64,000 nt of DNA from Pseudarthrobacter psychrotolerans (lineage in GTDB: Bacteria; Actinomycetota; Actinomycetes; Actinomycetales; Micrococcaceae): contig NZ_CP047898.1 in NCBI RefSeq assembly GCF_009911795.1, positions 1,426,001 through 1,490,000 of the forward strand, in the 5' to 3' direction. The notes below the pieces were generated by a model. The model was not told the origin of the DNA and did not search any database. It saw only the letters and a list, made by a program, of their open reading frames with translations. Of this stretch, positions 43,650 through 53,325 are shown in pieces. Numbering within the stretch: position 1 is the first letter of the stretch; each line of letters opens with the position of its first letter. Position numbers and translations under genes: made by a program.

Positions 43650-44674
43650 AGGGCAGGACCTCCGGCCCTGTGGGCGCCCACGAAGTTCGAAATCCTGGGT
43701 CCCGACGACGACTGCCGGGCGCTTGCGGTCTGCGCGGCGGCGATCATCTCGGGGGTGATCCGCGCCAGGCTGCCGGTGGGGTACTGGGCCGCCACGTGGT
43801 CCACGTGCCGGACTGACAGGACCTCGGGGCCAAGGAAACGGCGGGCCAGCGTTTCGAACTGGCCGGCGTCGCCGGTGGCGATGAAGTGGTGTTCGGGCGG
43901 TGTCGCGGCGGTGCGCTGAAGATCGTGCGTGGCGAGGGCCCGGTAGACGTCCTTCGCCGTTTCCTCGGCGCTGGACACCAGCGTCACGGCGTCGCCCATC
44001 ACGTACGAAATGACGCCGGTCAGCAGCGGATAGTGCGTGCAGCCCAGCACCACGGTGTCCACGCCGGCCGCCTTCAAGGGCGCCAGGTATTCTTCGGCGA
44101 TGGCCAGCAGGGCGGGTCCGGTGGTGATCCCGGCCTCCACGTAGCTCACGAATTCCGGGCAGGCCACGGACGTGATCGCCAGGTCCGGCGCGGCGGCAAA
44201 CGTGTCTTCGTAAGCCCGCGAACCAACGGTGGCAGAGGTACCGATGACGCCGACACGCCCGCTCCGGGTGGCAGCGACGGCCCGCCGGACGGCCGGCTGG
44301 ATCACCTCGATGACGGGAATGCCGTATTTTGCGGTGTACCGCTCGCGGGCGTCCCGCAGGACAGCCGCCGACGCCGAGTTGCAGGCAATGGTCAGGAGCT
44401 TGACGCCGGAGTCCACCAGTTCGTCCATCACGCCCAGCGCGTTGGCGCGGACTTCGGCGATGGGCAACGGCCCATAAGGCCCGTTGGCGGTATCCCCCAC
44501 ATAGAGGATGGACTCGTTGGGAAGCTGGTCGATGATGGACCGCGCCACCGTCAGTCCGCCGACACCGGAATCAAAGACGCCGATGGGACGGGACCCCACC
44601 GGGCCGGTGGTGCTGCTGGCCGCGGAGTCCGATGCGGCTGCGTCTGACGGATCCATGCTCGAGGCTGTAGTCAT
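43646..44674 (-). CDS. murI: glutamate racemase
   Basis: Interconverts L- and D-glutamate for peptidoglycan. 342 residues from ATG 44674, chosen because TATCCT lies nine bases upstream (near-leaderless); an upstream in-frame ATG would put the promoter inside the gene. Catalytic cysteines: Cys98 in '[11 protein letters not shown]' and Cys212 in '[11 protein letters not shown]'. '[13 protein letters not shown]' and '[10 protein letters not shown]' are family blocks. The first 28 residues and the last 30 are variable. Confidence 0.96.
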   Translation of the reverse strand: MTTASSMDPSDAAASDSAASSTTGPVGSRPIGVFDSGVGGLTVARSIIDQLPNESILYVGDTANGPYGPLPIAEVRANALGVMDELVDSGVKLLTIACNSASAAVLRDARERYTAKYGIPVIEVIQPAVRRAVAATRSGRVGVIGTSATVGSRAYEDTFAAAPDLAITSVACPEFVSYVEAGITTGPALLAIAEEYLAPLKAAGVDTVVLGCTHYPLLTGVISYVMGDAVTLVSSAEETAKDVYRALATHDLQRTAATPPEHHFIATGDAGQFETLARRFLGPEVLSVRHVDHVAAQYPTGSLARITPEMIAAAQTASARQSSSGPRISNFVGAHRAGGPAL

Positions 44675-44782
44675 GATTATTCGAGGATAGGTCTTCCCCG
44701 GGGCCGCAGCCATCACATTGTGAGGCCGGACTCATGTCAAATTTGTCACACTGGCGGACGTAACCCGGAACAGAACAGCAGA

Positions 44783-45349
44783 TCAGGCCCGGGAATCCAG
44801 GGACTGGAGCATCGCCTGAACCAGGGATTCCTGCAGCCACGTGGTGAAGTTGTACACCAGTGCGAGGTAGCTTTCCACGTCCTCGGCCTGGGACCAGTCC
44901 TGCATCAGGTGCACGTGCCCGGCGTCCTCTTCATCCCGGATGTCCAGGCGCTCCGCAAGCACCAGGCGCACATCGTTCAGTGCCATGGACCAGAGCCTGG
45001 CCCCTTCGGCGGTGAGGACCATTCCGTCCTTGTCCAGGTCCAGCGCGGCGGCGCGCAGCGCGCCGATCTTGGTTTCACGCAGCGAGCGCTCGGTGAGCTG
45101 GCGGAACTCCAGGGACGCGCCGTCGTCGTTCTTCATCACGTTCGGCAGCAACCGCTTAACCGCGCGGTCGGTCGGCTCCTGGACGTCCATATCCAGTCCG
45201 ATCAGGGCGGCCAGCGGATCCTGGCTGGCGTTTTCGGCCGGCTGGAGCATGGAGATGACGTCGTCGATCAGGCTGCGGAGCAGCTCCCGTTCGGCGGGTT
45301 CCAGGAACCCGGTGATGCCCTTGAGTCCGTATTTGAATGCCTTAGCCAC
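44783..45349 (-). CDS. DUF2017 protein
   Basis: 188 residues from GTG 45349, chosen for GAAGGGGAAAC upstream; the start lies inside the end of clpS (8-base overlap). The protein is acidic, alpha-helical, with 'EPAERELLRSLIDDVISML' early and 'EDVESYLALVYNFTTWLQES' late. DUF2017 genes follow clpS in most actinobacteria (Rv1332 in M. tuberculosis). Function unknown; a link to ClpS-mediated proteolysis is only by position. Confidence 0.88.
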   Translation of the reverse strand: MAKAFKYGLKGITGFLEPAERELLRSLIDDVISMLQPAENASQDPLAALIGLDMDVQEPTDRAVKRLLPNVMKNDDGASLEFRQLTERSLRETKIGALRAAALDLDKDGMVLTAEGARLWSMALNDVRLVLAERLDIRDEEDAGHVHLMQDWSQAEDVESYLALVYNFTTWLQESLVQAMLQSLDSRA

Positions 45350-45734
45350 GTTTCCCCTTCCCCTGCCCGGACCCGCCGGATTTTCCTGAGTTCCTGGAAC
45401 TTCCACCGTTCCCGCCGCTGGCTTTCTCCACAGTGGCCCAGAGGCCGAAACCGTGCATGGCCACGGCATGCCGCTCAACCTGTTCCTTGCTGCCGTGGGC
45501 AACAATGGACCGGCCCTTCTTGTGGACTTCCATCATCAGCTTGTTGGCCTTGGACTCTGAATAGCCGAAGTAGCTTTGGAAGACGTAGCTGACATAGCTC
45601 ATCAGGTTGACGGGATCGTTCCAGATCACCAGGTTCCAAGGGATGTCCGGGGCGGTCAGGGAGTCGGTGAACGCCTCTGTCCCGGTCCGGGTGCCCTCCT
45701 GTGTATCAGGGCCGAGCGCAACGCTTAAGGTCAT
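45342..45734 (-). CDS. clpS: ATP-dependent Clp protease adaptor ClpS
   Basis: 130 residues. N-degron adaptor that delivers proteins with bulky N-terminal residues to ClpC/ClpA-ClpP. Core 'WNLVIWNDPVNLMSYVSYVF' with Asn39-Asp40 at the binding pocket, and 'MMEVHKKGRSIV' with the conserved His71. The C-terminal Gly/Ser/Lys tail is unusual and low complexity. ATG is six bases after TAGAAT (minus strand), leaderless. It is divergent from pncB by only 38 bases. Confidence 0.95.
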   Translation of the reverse strand: MTLSVALGPDTQEGTRTGTEAFTDSLTAPDIPWNLVIWNDPVNLMSYVSYVFQSYFGYSESKANKLMMEVHKKGRSIVAHGSKEQVERHAVAMHGFGLWATVEKASGGNGGSSRNSGKSGGSGQGKGKRG

Positions 45735-45736
45735 CT

Positions 45737-45769
45737 GTCCATTCTATGGGGATGCACACTAGAGTGAAT
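45737..45769. promoter_or_regulatory. overlapping divergent leaderless promoters of clpS and pncB
   Basis: The clpS -10 (TAGAAT, minus strand, 45741-45746) and pncB -10 (TAGAGT, 45760-45765) are 13 bases apart, facing away. Each -35 position would fall on the other's -10, so both cannot be occupied by polymerase at once. Confidence 0.5.
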
Positions 45770-45772
45770 TTC

Positions 45773-47101
45773 GTGAGTACCTCCGCCGGCTGGGACCATC
45801 CCCGCACGTCCTTTTACACAGACCACTACGAGCTGACCATGCTGCAGGCATCGCTGCATTCAGGCGCCGCGCACCGCCGGTCGGTCTTCGAGGCCTTTGC
45901 CCGGCGCCTGCCCGACGGCCGTCGGTACGGGATTGTGGCGGGAACAGGCCGCCTGCTGGAAGGCATCGCCGACTTCCGGTTCGGCGAAGCAGAGCTGGAC
46001 TTCCTGGGCCAAACCGGCGTGGTCAACCAGGACACCCTGGATTACCTGGCAAACTACCGGTTTTCCGGTGACATCTGGGGCTACCCGGAGGGCGAGGCGT
46101 ACTTCCCCAACTCCCCCATCCTGATCGTCGAATCAACATTTGCCGAAGCCTGCATGCTGGAGACCTACCTTCTCTCAGTCCTGAACCATGACAGTGCCAT
46201 CGCCTCCGCCGCATCCCGAATGATCACCGCGGCCGGCAACCGGCCCTGCATCGAAATGGGGTCGCGGCGCACGCACGAGGAATCGGCAGCAGCAGCCGCC
46301 CGCGCCGCCGTCATCGCCGGATTCGACAGCACCTCCAACCTCGAGGCCGGCATGCGCTACGGCATCAAGACCGTCGGCACCGCCGCACACTCGTTCACGC
46401 TCCTCCACGACACCGAGCGGGACGCCTTTGAGGCGCAGATCGCCTCCCTCGGCCCCGGCACCTCGCTGCTCGTGGACACGTACGACGTCGAAGCAGCGGT
46501 GCGTGCCGCCGTCGAGTTGGCGGGGCCCAAGCTGGGGGGCGTCCGCCTGGACTCCGGGGACCTCGTGGCCCAGGCCCAGTGGGTCCGGCAACTGTTGGAC
46601 GAGCTCGGCAATGTGAACACCAAGATTGTGGTTACCTCGGACCTGGACGAATTTGCCATCGCCGCGCTGCAGTCCGCCCCGGTGGATTCGTACGGCGTGG
46701 GCACGTCGCTGGTTACAGGGTCCGGGGCCCCCACCGCGAGCATGGTCTACAAGCTCGTCAGCCGCACCGACGACGCCGGCAATTTCGTCTCAGTGGCGAA
46801 GACCGCCAAGAACAAAACCAGCATGGGCGGCCGGAAATATGCGCTGCGCAAACTCAACGAGCGGGGAGTGGCCACCCAGGAAATTGTGGGCATCGGCCAC
46901 CGCCCCGAGGACGACGGCAACGACCGGCCGCTGCTGCAGCAGTTTATGAAGAACGGCGAGCTGTTGCCGGGCTGGACCGGACACGAGGGTGTGGTCCGCG
47001 CCCGCCAGCGGCACGCGGACACCATGGCCGAACTGCCCGGCGTCGTCAACCGCCTGCAGCGCGGCGAACCTGCCATCCCCACCATCTACGAGGAGAACTG
47101 A
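45773..47101 (+). CDS. pncB: nicotinate phosphoribosyltransferase
   Basis: 442 residues. Converts nicotinate and PRPP to nicotinate mononucleotide in NAD salvage. GTG 45773 is seven bases after TAGAGT, leaderless; the protein then starts 'MSTSAGWDHPRTSFYTDHYE'. Blocks: 'DHYELTMLQASL', 'IEMGSRRTHEESA' (with the catalytic-type His), 'GGVRLDSGDL' and 'GVGTSLVTGSGAPTASMVYK'. The stop overlaps the pncA start by one base. This pair and the nad operon at 15-21 kb together cover both NAD routes. Confidence 0.95.
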   Translation: MSTSAGWDHPRTSFYTDHYELTMLQASLHSGAAHRRSVFEAFARRLPDGRRYGIVAGTGRLLEGIADFRFGEAELDFLGQTGVVNQDTLDYLANYRFSGDIWGYPEGEAYFPNSPILIVESTFAEACMLETYLLSVLNHDSAIASAASRMITAAGNRPCIEMGSRRTHEESAAAAARAAVIAGFDSTSNLEAGMRYGIKTVGTAAHSFTLLHDTERDAFEAQIASLGPGTSLLVDTYDVEAAVRAAVELAGPKLGGVRLDSGDLVAQAQWVRQLLDELGNVNTKIVVTSDLDEFAIAALQSAPVDSYGVGTSLVTGSGAPTASMVYKLVSRTDDAGNFVSVAKTAKNKTSMGGRKYALRKLNERGVATQEIVGIGHRPEDDGNDRPLLQQFMKNGELLPGWTGHEGVVRARQRHADTMAELPGVVNRLQRGEPAIPTIYEEN

Positions 47102-47733
47102 TGTCCCGCGCCCTGATCATCGTTGACGTCCAGAACGACTTCTGCGAGGGCGGCTCCCTGGCCGTGGCCGGCGGTGCCGATGTTGCCGGCGCCATCAGCG
47201 AGTACGTGGACGCCCATCACAACGAGTTCGACCACATTATTGCCACGCAGGACTGGCATATCGATCCCGGCGCGCATTTTTCCGACACGCCCGATCTCAA
47301 GGACAGCTGGCCACGGCACTGCGTCGCCGGCACACGCGGGGCCGAACTCCATCCGGACCTGGACACCGAATACATCCAGGCCTACTTCCAGAAGGGCCAG
47401 TTCACCGCGGCGTATTCCGGCTTTGAGGGCCTGCTGGCCCCTGAGGATGCCGTCCCCACCGGGGAACGCCAGCCTGGTGCCATGCCCGCCGACGCAGCTG
47501 CCTACGCACCCGCGGACAACGCCATCGGACTGGACGACTGGCTGCAAAGCCACGACGTGGAGGACGTAGTGGTGGTGGGGATGGCCACGGATTACTGCGT
47601 CATGGCCACCTCGCTGGACGCGGTCCAGGCCGGCTACTCCGTCACGGTCATCCGGTCTCTCACGGCCGGCATCGCCGAGGACCTGGAGGATGCCGTCGCT
47701 GAAATGGAGCTCGGCGGCGTCGAAGTCGCCTGA
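47101..47733 (+). CDS. pncA: nicotinamidase
   Basis: 210 residues. Deamidates nicotinamide to nicotinate for PncB. ATG behind GAGGAG. Catalytic triad Asp9, Lys98, Cys166; metal ligands Asp51, His53, His59 in 'QDWHIDPGAHF'. Compared with M. tuberculosis PncA (Cys138) the Lys-to-Cys spacing is about 26 residues longer because of a loop near residues 113-140. Such an enzyme would also activate pyrazinamide. Coupled to pncB. Confidence 0.96.
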   Translation: MSRALIIVDVQNDFCEGGSLAVAGGADVAGAISEYVDAHHNEFDHIIATQDWHIDPGAHFSDTPDLKDSWPRHCVAGTRGAELHPDLDTEYIQAYFQKGQFTAAYSGFEGLLAPEDAVPTGERQPGAMPADAAAYAPADNAIGLDDWLQSHDVEDVVVVGMATDYCVMATSLDAVQAGYSVTVIRSLTAGIAEDLEDAVAEMELGGVEVA

Positions 47734-47771
47734 CGCCTGGCACAAGCCGCCTGACAGGACCTACAGCAAGC

Positions 47772-47801
47772 GTGGCCCGGGATGCACAGCACCCGGGCCA
47801 C
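47772..47801. terminator. 10-bp hairpin between pncA and the helicase gene
   Basis: GTGGCCCGGG (47772-47781) pairs with CCCGGGCCAC (47792-47801) across a 10-base loop, between convergent stops. Confidence 0.7.
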
Positions 47802-47817
47802 AGCTGTCTCCTGGGCC

Positions 47818-49601
47818 CTACTTCCGGCCGATGAACCAGTCCTGGAGCTTGCGCAGCCTGGACTGAAGCTGCTCCTCGTTCGCCTGGGCCACCGGCGGGC
47901 CGCCGCAGACCGTCCGCAGCTTTGTGTGCACCACACCATGCGGGGTTCCGGTCCGCGCCGACCAGGCCGCCACGTTTTTGGCCAGCTCGTTGCGCAGGTC
48001 CATCAGCATCCGGTGGTCCGGTATGGCCGGCGCCGCGGCGGCCGGCTCGGCCGCCGGTGCACGCCTGTTCTTGCGGTTGAGCTGTTCGTGCTGGCGCTGC
48101 CGCAGCAGCGTACCCACCTGCTCGGCGTCCAGCAGGCCGGGGATGCCGAGGAAGTCCAGTTCGTCCTCCGAGCCCACCTCGCCCCCGGTGCCGAACTCGC
48201 CGCCGTCGAACAGTACCCGGTCGAAGGACGCCTGGGAGTCGAGGGCCTCGAACTTGCCCTTAGTGAGGCTGTCCGACGCCTTGTCCTCCCGGTTGGCCTC
48301 TTCCATCAGCGAGTCCTCGGGATTGAACAGGCCGTCGCTGTCCTCTTTTTCGGGACGGTCCAGCGCGTGGTCGCGTTCGGCCTCCATCGAGTTGGCCAGG
48401 GCCATCAGCTGCGGCACGGACGGCAGGAAGACCGAGGCGGTTTCGCCGCGCTTCCGGGCACGCACAAAGCGGCCCACCGCCTGGGCGAAGAACAGCGGCG
48501 TGGAAGTTGACGTCGCATAGACGCCGACGGACAGCCGGGGAACGTCCACGCCTTCGGACACCATCCGGACGGCAACCATCCACCGCTTCTCGCTCACGGT
48601 GAATTCCTCGATCTTGCTGGAGGCCTTGGCGTCGTCGGAAAGGATCACGGTGGGCGATTCGCCGGTGATCTTCTTCAGCTGCCCGGCATAAGCCCTGGCA
48701 TCGTCGTGGTCCGTGGCGATGACCAGCCCGCCGGCGTCCGGAACCGTACGACGCACTTCGCTGAGGCGTTTGTCCGCCCCGCCAGGACAGCGGGAATCCA
48801 TTCCCCGGTGGGGTTGAGGGCCGTCCGCCACGCCTGCGAAACGATGTCCTTGGTGACTGCTGATTCGCCGAGGGAAGCGGCCATTTCCTCGCCGGCGCTG
48901 GTACGCCACCGCATCTGGCCCGAGTAGGCCATAAACATCACCGGGCGCACCACATGGTCACGCAGGGCGTTGCCGTAGCCGTAGGTGTAGTCAGCTTTCG
49001 AGCGCCGGATGCCGTCCTTGTCCTGGGCGTATTCAACAAACGGGATGGGCGAGGTGTCGGAGCGGAACGGGGTCCCGGTCAGGGACAGCCGCCGTGCCGC
49101 CGGGTCAAACGCTTCGCGGAGGCCGTCGCCCCAGGACAGGGCCTCGCCGCCGTGGTGGATCTCGTCAAGGATCACCAGCGTGCGGGCGGCCTCGGTCTTG
49201 GCGCGGTGCAGCATGGGTTTGCTGGCCACCTGGGCGTAGGTGACAGCTACGCCAACAAAACCGCGCCCGTGCTGGCCGTCGGAGTTTTTGAAGTTGGGGT
49301 CGATGGCGATGCCCACCTTGGCAGCCGCGTCAGCCCACTGCCGTTTCAGGTGGTCCGTGGGCGCCACGATGGTGACCCGGTTCACTGCCCCGGATTCGAT
49401 GAGCATGGAGGCCACGCGCAAGGCAAAGGTGGTCTTGCCGGCGCCGGGAGTTGCTACGGCCAGGAAATCGCGGGGATCAGTCCTGAAGTAGAGGTCAAGG
49501 GCTTGCTGCTGCCAGGCACGGAGTTTTTGGGCGGTTCCCCAGGCTGCGCGTTCCGGATAGGCCGGTGGCAGGGTGGGGCCGCCAAAGAGCGTCTCCGTCA
49601 C
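47818..49601 (-). pseudogene. SF2 DNA/RNA helicase, one-base frameshift (probably sequence error)
   Basis: DEAD/DEAH-like helicase, about 594 residues once repaired. Motif I 'ATPGAGKTTFALR', motif II 'VILDEIHHGG', motif III 'LTGTPFR', motif VI 'FFAQAVGRFVRARKR'. Between the two RecA-like halves the frame is lost at the CCCC tract 48777-48780: 'GEWIPAVLAG' should run into 'ADKRLSEVRRTVPDAGGLVI', found one frame over. The C-terminus has a long charged tail. GTG start overlaps the TAG stop of the DUF3039 gene by one base. The type resembles UvrB/XPB-like repair helicases, but the exact role is unknown. Confidence 0.9.
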
Positions 49602-49933
49602 TATTTGTTGTTGCCCGAGTCCCCTCCGGGACCCTTGCCGCCGTCGTTGCCCGGGCGGAGGCCCTCATAAACCTCTTTGCACATGGGGCACACCGGGAAC
49701 TTCTGCGGATCCCGGCCCGGCGTCCACACTTTGCCGCAGAGGGCAATGACCGGATCACCCGTCAGCGCGGATTCCATGATTTTTTCCTTGCGCACGTAGT
49801 GCGAGAAGCGTTCCCGGTCACCGGGCTCCACTTCCTGGCGCAACTCTTCGCGCTCGATGGTCGCCGTGGACGTTCCAGCCCCGGAAAGCTCGCGCATCGG
49901 GTCGTTTTCGAGAGGGTCCGTCATGCTAGTCAT
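49601..49933 (-). CDS. DUF3039 protein (zinc-ribbon-like)
   Basis: 110 residues from ATG 49933, seven bases after TAAGAT (minus strand, 49943-49948), a leaderless start. Conserved middle 'GDRERFSHYVRKEKIMESAL' and a Cys pattern: one in 'VIALCGKVW' and two in 'FPVCPMCKEVYEGLRPG', which with a histidine can hold one zinc. DUF3039 is an actinobacterial family of unknown function. The one-base overlap with the helicase gene means they are made together. Confidence 0.88.
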   Translation of the reverse strand: MTSMTDPLENDPMRELSGAGTSTATIEREELRQEVEPGDRERFSHYVRKEKIMESALTGDPVIALCGKVWTPGRDPQKFPVCPMCKEVYEGLRPGNDGGKGPGGDSGNNK

Positions 49934-50078
49934 GGCATCCATCTTAGCGTCCCGGGACGGAGGGCGTTCGACGGCGGGAGGACCGATTTGCGCGCACCGC
50001 ACCCGCCGCCGTCGGCCGTTCCGCGCAACACCGGTACCCGGCCGCCCGTGGTGTGTGGCCGGAATTACAGCCCTGGAA

Positions 50079-50861
50079 TTACAGACCCTGCCACGCAGGC
50101 TTGTGATCGTAGGTATGCCGGTAGAAGTCGGCGAGCTTCAGCGACGACGCCGCGGCCTCATCCACCAGGACGGTGGCGTGCGGGTGGAACTGGAGGACCG
50201 AGGCCGGGCAGATGGCCGCGACGGGCCCTTCCACGAAGTCGCGGACGGCCGGTGCCTTCTGCGCCCCGGTAGCGATCAGGACAACGTGCCTGGCCTCGAG
50301 AATGGTGCCCAGCCCCTGGGTCACCACATGGTGCGGCACCTCTGCCAGGCCGGCGAAGAACCGGGCATTGTCCCGGCGGGTCTGCTCGATCAGCGTTTTG
50401 ATACGGGTCCGGGATGCGAGCGAGGACCCGGGCTCGTTGAAGCCGATGTGGCCATCCGTACCTACGCCCAGGAGCTGCAGGTCCACGCCGCCCGCCGCCC
50501 GCATGGCATCTTCGTAGGCGCTGCAGGCCGCGGCCAGGTCCTCAGCCGCACCGTCAGGCGTATGGACGTTGCCTTCGGTGATGTTGACCCGGCTGGTGAA
50601 TTCCCGCCGGATGACTTCCCGGTAGGACTCCGGATGCCCGTGGGCGAGCCCCACGTACTCATCCAGGGCAAAGGCGTGGGCACTGCTGAAGTCCAGCCCG
50701 TCACGCCGGTGCCGTGCCGCCAGCTCGTCGTAGACCGGCAGCGGCGATGACCCGGTGGCGAGGCCCAGCACAGCGGCGGGCTTGCGCCGGAGCAGGGCCT
50801 CGATGGCGTCGGCGGCGAGCCGTCCGATCTTCTTGCTGCCCTGGAGGATGACAACTTCCAT
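50079..50861 (-). CDS. nagB: glucosamine-6-phosphate deaminase
   Basis: 260 residues. Converts glucosamine-6-phosphate to fructose-6-phosphate and ammonia in amino-sugar catabolism. Blocks: 'LGLATGSSPLPVYDEL', catalytic Asp67 in 'FALDEYVGLAHGHPESY', and 'GVGTDGHIGFNEPGSSLAS'. No nagA or sugar transporter is adjacent. ATG; the ribosome-binding site is AAAGG. It runs on the same strand as the DUF3039 gene but 146 bases away. Confidence 0.96.
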   Translation of the reverse strand: MEVVILQGSKKIGRLAADAIEALLRRKPAAVLGLATGSSPLPVYDELAARHRRDGLDFSSAHAFALDEYVGLAHGHPESYREVIRREFTSRVNITEGNVHTPDGAAEDLAAACSAYEDAMRAAGGVDLQLLGVGTDGHIGFNEPGSSLASRTRIKTLIEQTRRDNARFFAGLAEVPHHVVTQGLGTILEARHVVLIATGAQKAPAVRDFVEGPVAAICPASVLQFHPHATVLVDEAAASSLKLADFYRHTYDHKPAWQGL

Positions 50862-50891
50862 GTCCGGCCGCCTTTCTGGTGCTCTGCGGAA

Positions 50892-52463
50892 TCAGCGGTT
50901 GATGGTCAGCTGGGCGAGCAGTTCCGGTCCGCGCGCGTCAAGCCACTTTCCGCCCAGCCGGACGCCGGTCACAAACAGTGCCAGTCCCAGTATCGGGCCG
51001 ACGGCCAGGTTGATCCACCCAAAGAGCGGATTCCCTGTGACAAGTTGGGCGATGATCAGGCCCACCTCGGGCAGGACCAGCAGGCCCAGGATGCCCATGC
51101 CGGCGAACTGGACAGCCAGGGTCTGCCCCACGTTGCCCGGCGGTTTCTTGAACGGGCTGTCCCCCGGCAGCGGGACGGCCACGGTGTAGCGGGCCGACAC
51201 CACTGAGGACAGGCCCAGCCCGGTGAAGAGTATGCCCAGGCTCAGGCCGACCTGGCCGGGCAGTTCCGCCCAGCCGCCGGTAAAGAAACATTGGCCCACC
51301 GCGAACATCAGTACCACCGGCAGAGCCAGGGCAAGGCAGGCCAACGCGCGTCCAAGGCGGTCAGCGACCCCTCGCACGCCGGTCGCCAGGTGCAGGGCGA
51401 AGGCCGTGTTGTCGTAGGAGACGTCCGCCGATATAGACCAGGCCAGCAGGAACGCTGCCAGGGGTGCCGCGAACGCCAGGGACCCGTAGTTTCCGGACTG
51501 GCTGCCCTGGAACACCAGCAAGATGGGCAGCAGCGGGACCACCGCCAGCGAACCCGCATAGCGGGGATCGCGCAGCCAGTACGTGAGCGACCGCGCGGTC
51601 ACGGCGCCGGCCGGAGTGGCCGGCAGTAGGCCGAACAGGCCGATCTTCCCGCCCTTGCGGCTCCCGCTTCCGGCGTAGGGCGGGGTGACCAGGGCCCGTT
51701 CGAGGAGGAGCCTCCAGCACCAGGCCAGGACAGCGAGTGTGGCCACCGCGATAAGGAATTTGATCGCTGCCGCCGCCGGGCGTCCGGACGCAACGTCCCC
51801 GCCGAGGGACCACGCGGCCCCCAGGGGCGTCCAGGACAGGGTGCCGGCCAGCTCGGGCAGGAAGCCCGTTGAAGCAGCAACTCCCCTGCCGACGCCGGCC
51901 ACGATGGGGCCCATCAGGACCAGCGGGATCATGAACGCAATGGCGCTGACGTCTTTGAAGCGGCGCGACGACGCGAGGCTGGCGGTTCCCGTGGTGACCA
52001 CCTTGGACAGGACAATGCAGCTCAGGACGCCGATGGCGGCACCCGCCAGCGCGGCAACGGTGGCGAAAGGTCCGCGGGAGAAGGTCCATACGGTAGCGAG
52101 AGACACGAGCCCAGTGGCCAGTCCGGGAATGCCGATCAGCCCGCCAAGTGCCAGGCCGGTGAGCAGCTGGCGCATGGGCACCGCGAAGGTGGTGAACCGT
52201 GCAGGATCCAGGGTCATGTCCACGGCGGCCACGGCGACCGGGATGATCCCCCAGCCCAGGAGGGCCGCCGAACCGCCCAGCACCACTGCCGTGTGGGCCA
52301 GCTCCGGGTCGGCGCGGCGCAGCAGGACCAGCGCCACGACGAGCGCACCCACGATTCCCAGCGCGTAGAGCCCGCCGATGGCCAGGCCCACGAGCTGCAT
52401 GGGGCCGCGGCGAAGGCCGTTGCGGAGCAGGGTCAGCTTCAGCCTCAGAAGGTGCGCAACCAT
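50892..52463 (-). CDS. ABC-2 type exporter permease
   Basis: 523 residues with about 12 or more hydrophobic segments and no signal peptide. The start overlaps the end of the ATPase gene by 19 bases, and nagB lies 30 bases downstream. It resembles actinobacterial permeases of multidrug or lipid exporters that work with one separate ATPase. Substrate unknown. No clear family word is visible beyond the helix pattern. Confidence 0.83.
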   Translation of the reverse strand: MVAHLLRLKLTLLRNGLRRGPMQLVGLAIGGLYALGIVGALVVALVLLRRADPELAHTAVVLGGSAALLGWGIIPVAVAAVDMTLDPARFTTFAVPMRQLLTGLALGGLIGIPGLATGLVSLATVWTFSRGPFATVAALAGAAIGVLSCIVLSKVVTTGTASLASSRRFKDVSAIAFMIPLVLMGPIVAGVGRGVAASTGFLPELAGTLSWTPLGAAWSLGGDVASGRPAAAAIKFLIAVATLAVLAWCWRLLLERALVTPPYAGSGSRKGGKIGLFGLLPATPAGAVTARSLTYWLRDPRYAGSLAVVPLLPILLVFQGSQSGNYGSLAFAAPLAAFLLAWSISADVSYDNTAFALHLATGVRGVADRLGRALACLALALPVVLMFAVGQCFFTGGWAELPGQVGLSLGILFTGLGLSSVVSARYTVAVPLPGDSPFKKPPGNVGQTLAVQFAGMGILGLLVLPEVGLIIAQLVTGNPLFGWINLAVGPILGLALFVTGVRLGGKWLDARGPELLAQLTINR

Positions 52464-53251
52464 TCCAGCCCCTCCGTGTGGCTGCGTCCGCCCACCAACT
52501 GGACGAAGCGTTCATCCAGGGAGGCACTGCCGCGCACTTCATCAACTGTTCCCGCAGCCAGCAGCCTGCCGCCCGCCACCACGGCGACATGGTCGCACAT
52601 CCGCTGGACGAGGTCCATGACGTGGCTTGAGACGATCACCGTCCCGCCGGAGGCCACATAACTGTCCAGGATGGACCGGATGTTGGCCGCCGAGACAGGG
52701 TCCACGGATTCAAAGGGTTCATCAAGCACCAGCAGCCGCGGGGCGTGGATCAGTGCCGACGCGAGGGCGATCTTTTTTGTCATGCCGGCCGAATAGTCCA
52801 CCACGAGGGTCCCGGCGTCCTGGGTGAGGTCCAGGGCCGACAACAGCTCGCCCACACGGGACGCCACCACGTCTTTGTCCATGCCACGCAGCAGTCCCGC
52901 GTACGTAACCAGCTGTTCGCCGGTGAGCCGGTCAAAGAGGCGGACACCGTCCGGAAGGATGCCCATCAGTTTCTTGGCCTCCAGCGGCCGGGCCCAGACG
53001 TCCACGCCGTGGACAATGGCTGTGCCGAAGTCCGGCCGCAGCAAGCCGGTGGCCATGGACAACGTGGTGGTCTTGCCGGCGCCGTTGGGGCCAACGATGC
53101 CAAAGAATGATCCCGCCGGGACGTCCAGACTGATCCCGTCCACGGCGATTTTTCCGCCGAAACGCTTGGCGAGCCCACGGATGGACAGGGCAGGAAAAGG
53201 CCCGGTGTGCGCCACCGGATCAGAGTGGGGATCGGGATGCGGAGCAGTCAT
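52445..53251 (-). CDS. ABC transporter ATP-binding protein
   Basis: 268 residues. Walker A 'GIVGPNGAGKTTTLSMATG' with Lys60; signature region 'VDYSAGMTKKIALASAL'; Walker B 'LLVLDEPFESVDPVS'; switch His in 'VIVSSHVMDL'. ATG is six bases after TAGGCT (minus strand), leaderless. The 'YSAGM' signature is the form found in exporter-type ATPases. Partner of the permease that it overlaps. Confidence 0.93.
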   Translation of the reverse strand: MTAPHPDPHSDPVAHTGPFPALSIRGLAKRFGGKIAVDGISLDVPAGSFFGIVGPNGAGKTTTLSMATGLLRPDFGTAIVHGVDVWARPLEAKKLMGILPDGVRLFDRLTGEQLVTYAGLLRGMDKDVVASRVGELLSALDLTQDAGTLVVDYSAGMTKKIALASALIHAPRLLVLDEPFESVDPVSAANIRSILDSYVASGGTVIVSSHVMDLVQRMCDHVAVVAGGRLLAAGTVDEVRGSASLDERFVQLVGGRSHTEGLEWLRTF

Positions 53252-53325
53252 AGTGCCAGCCTAGACCCAGGTCCCTGCCGACAGGGTCCTCCCGCAGGAG
53301 TAGGGCCCCAAAGGCGTAGGGACGC

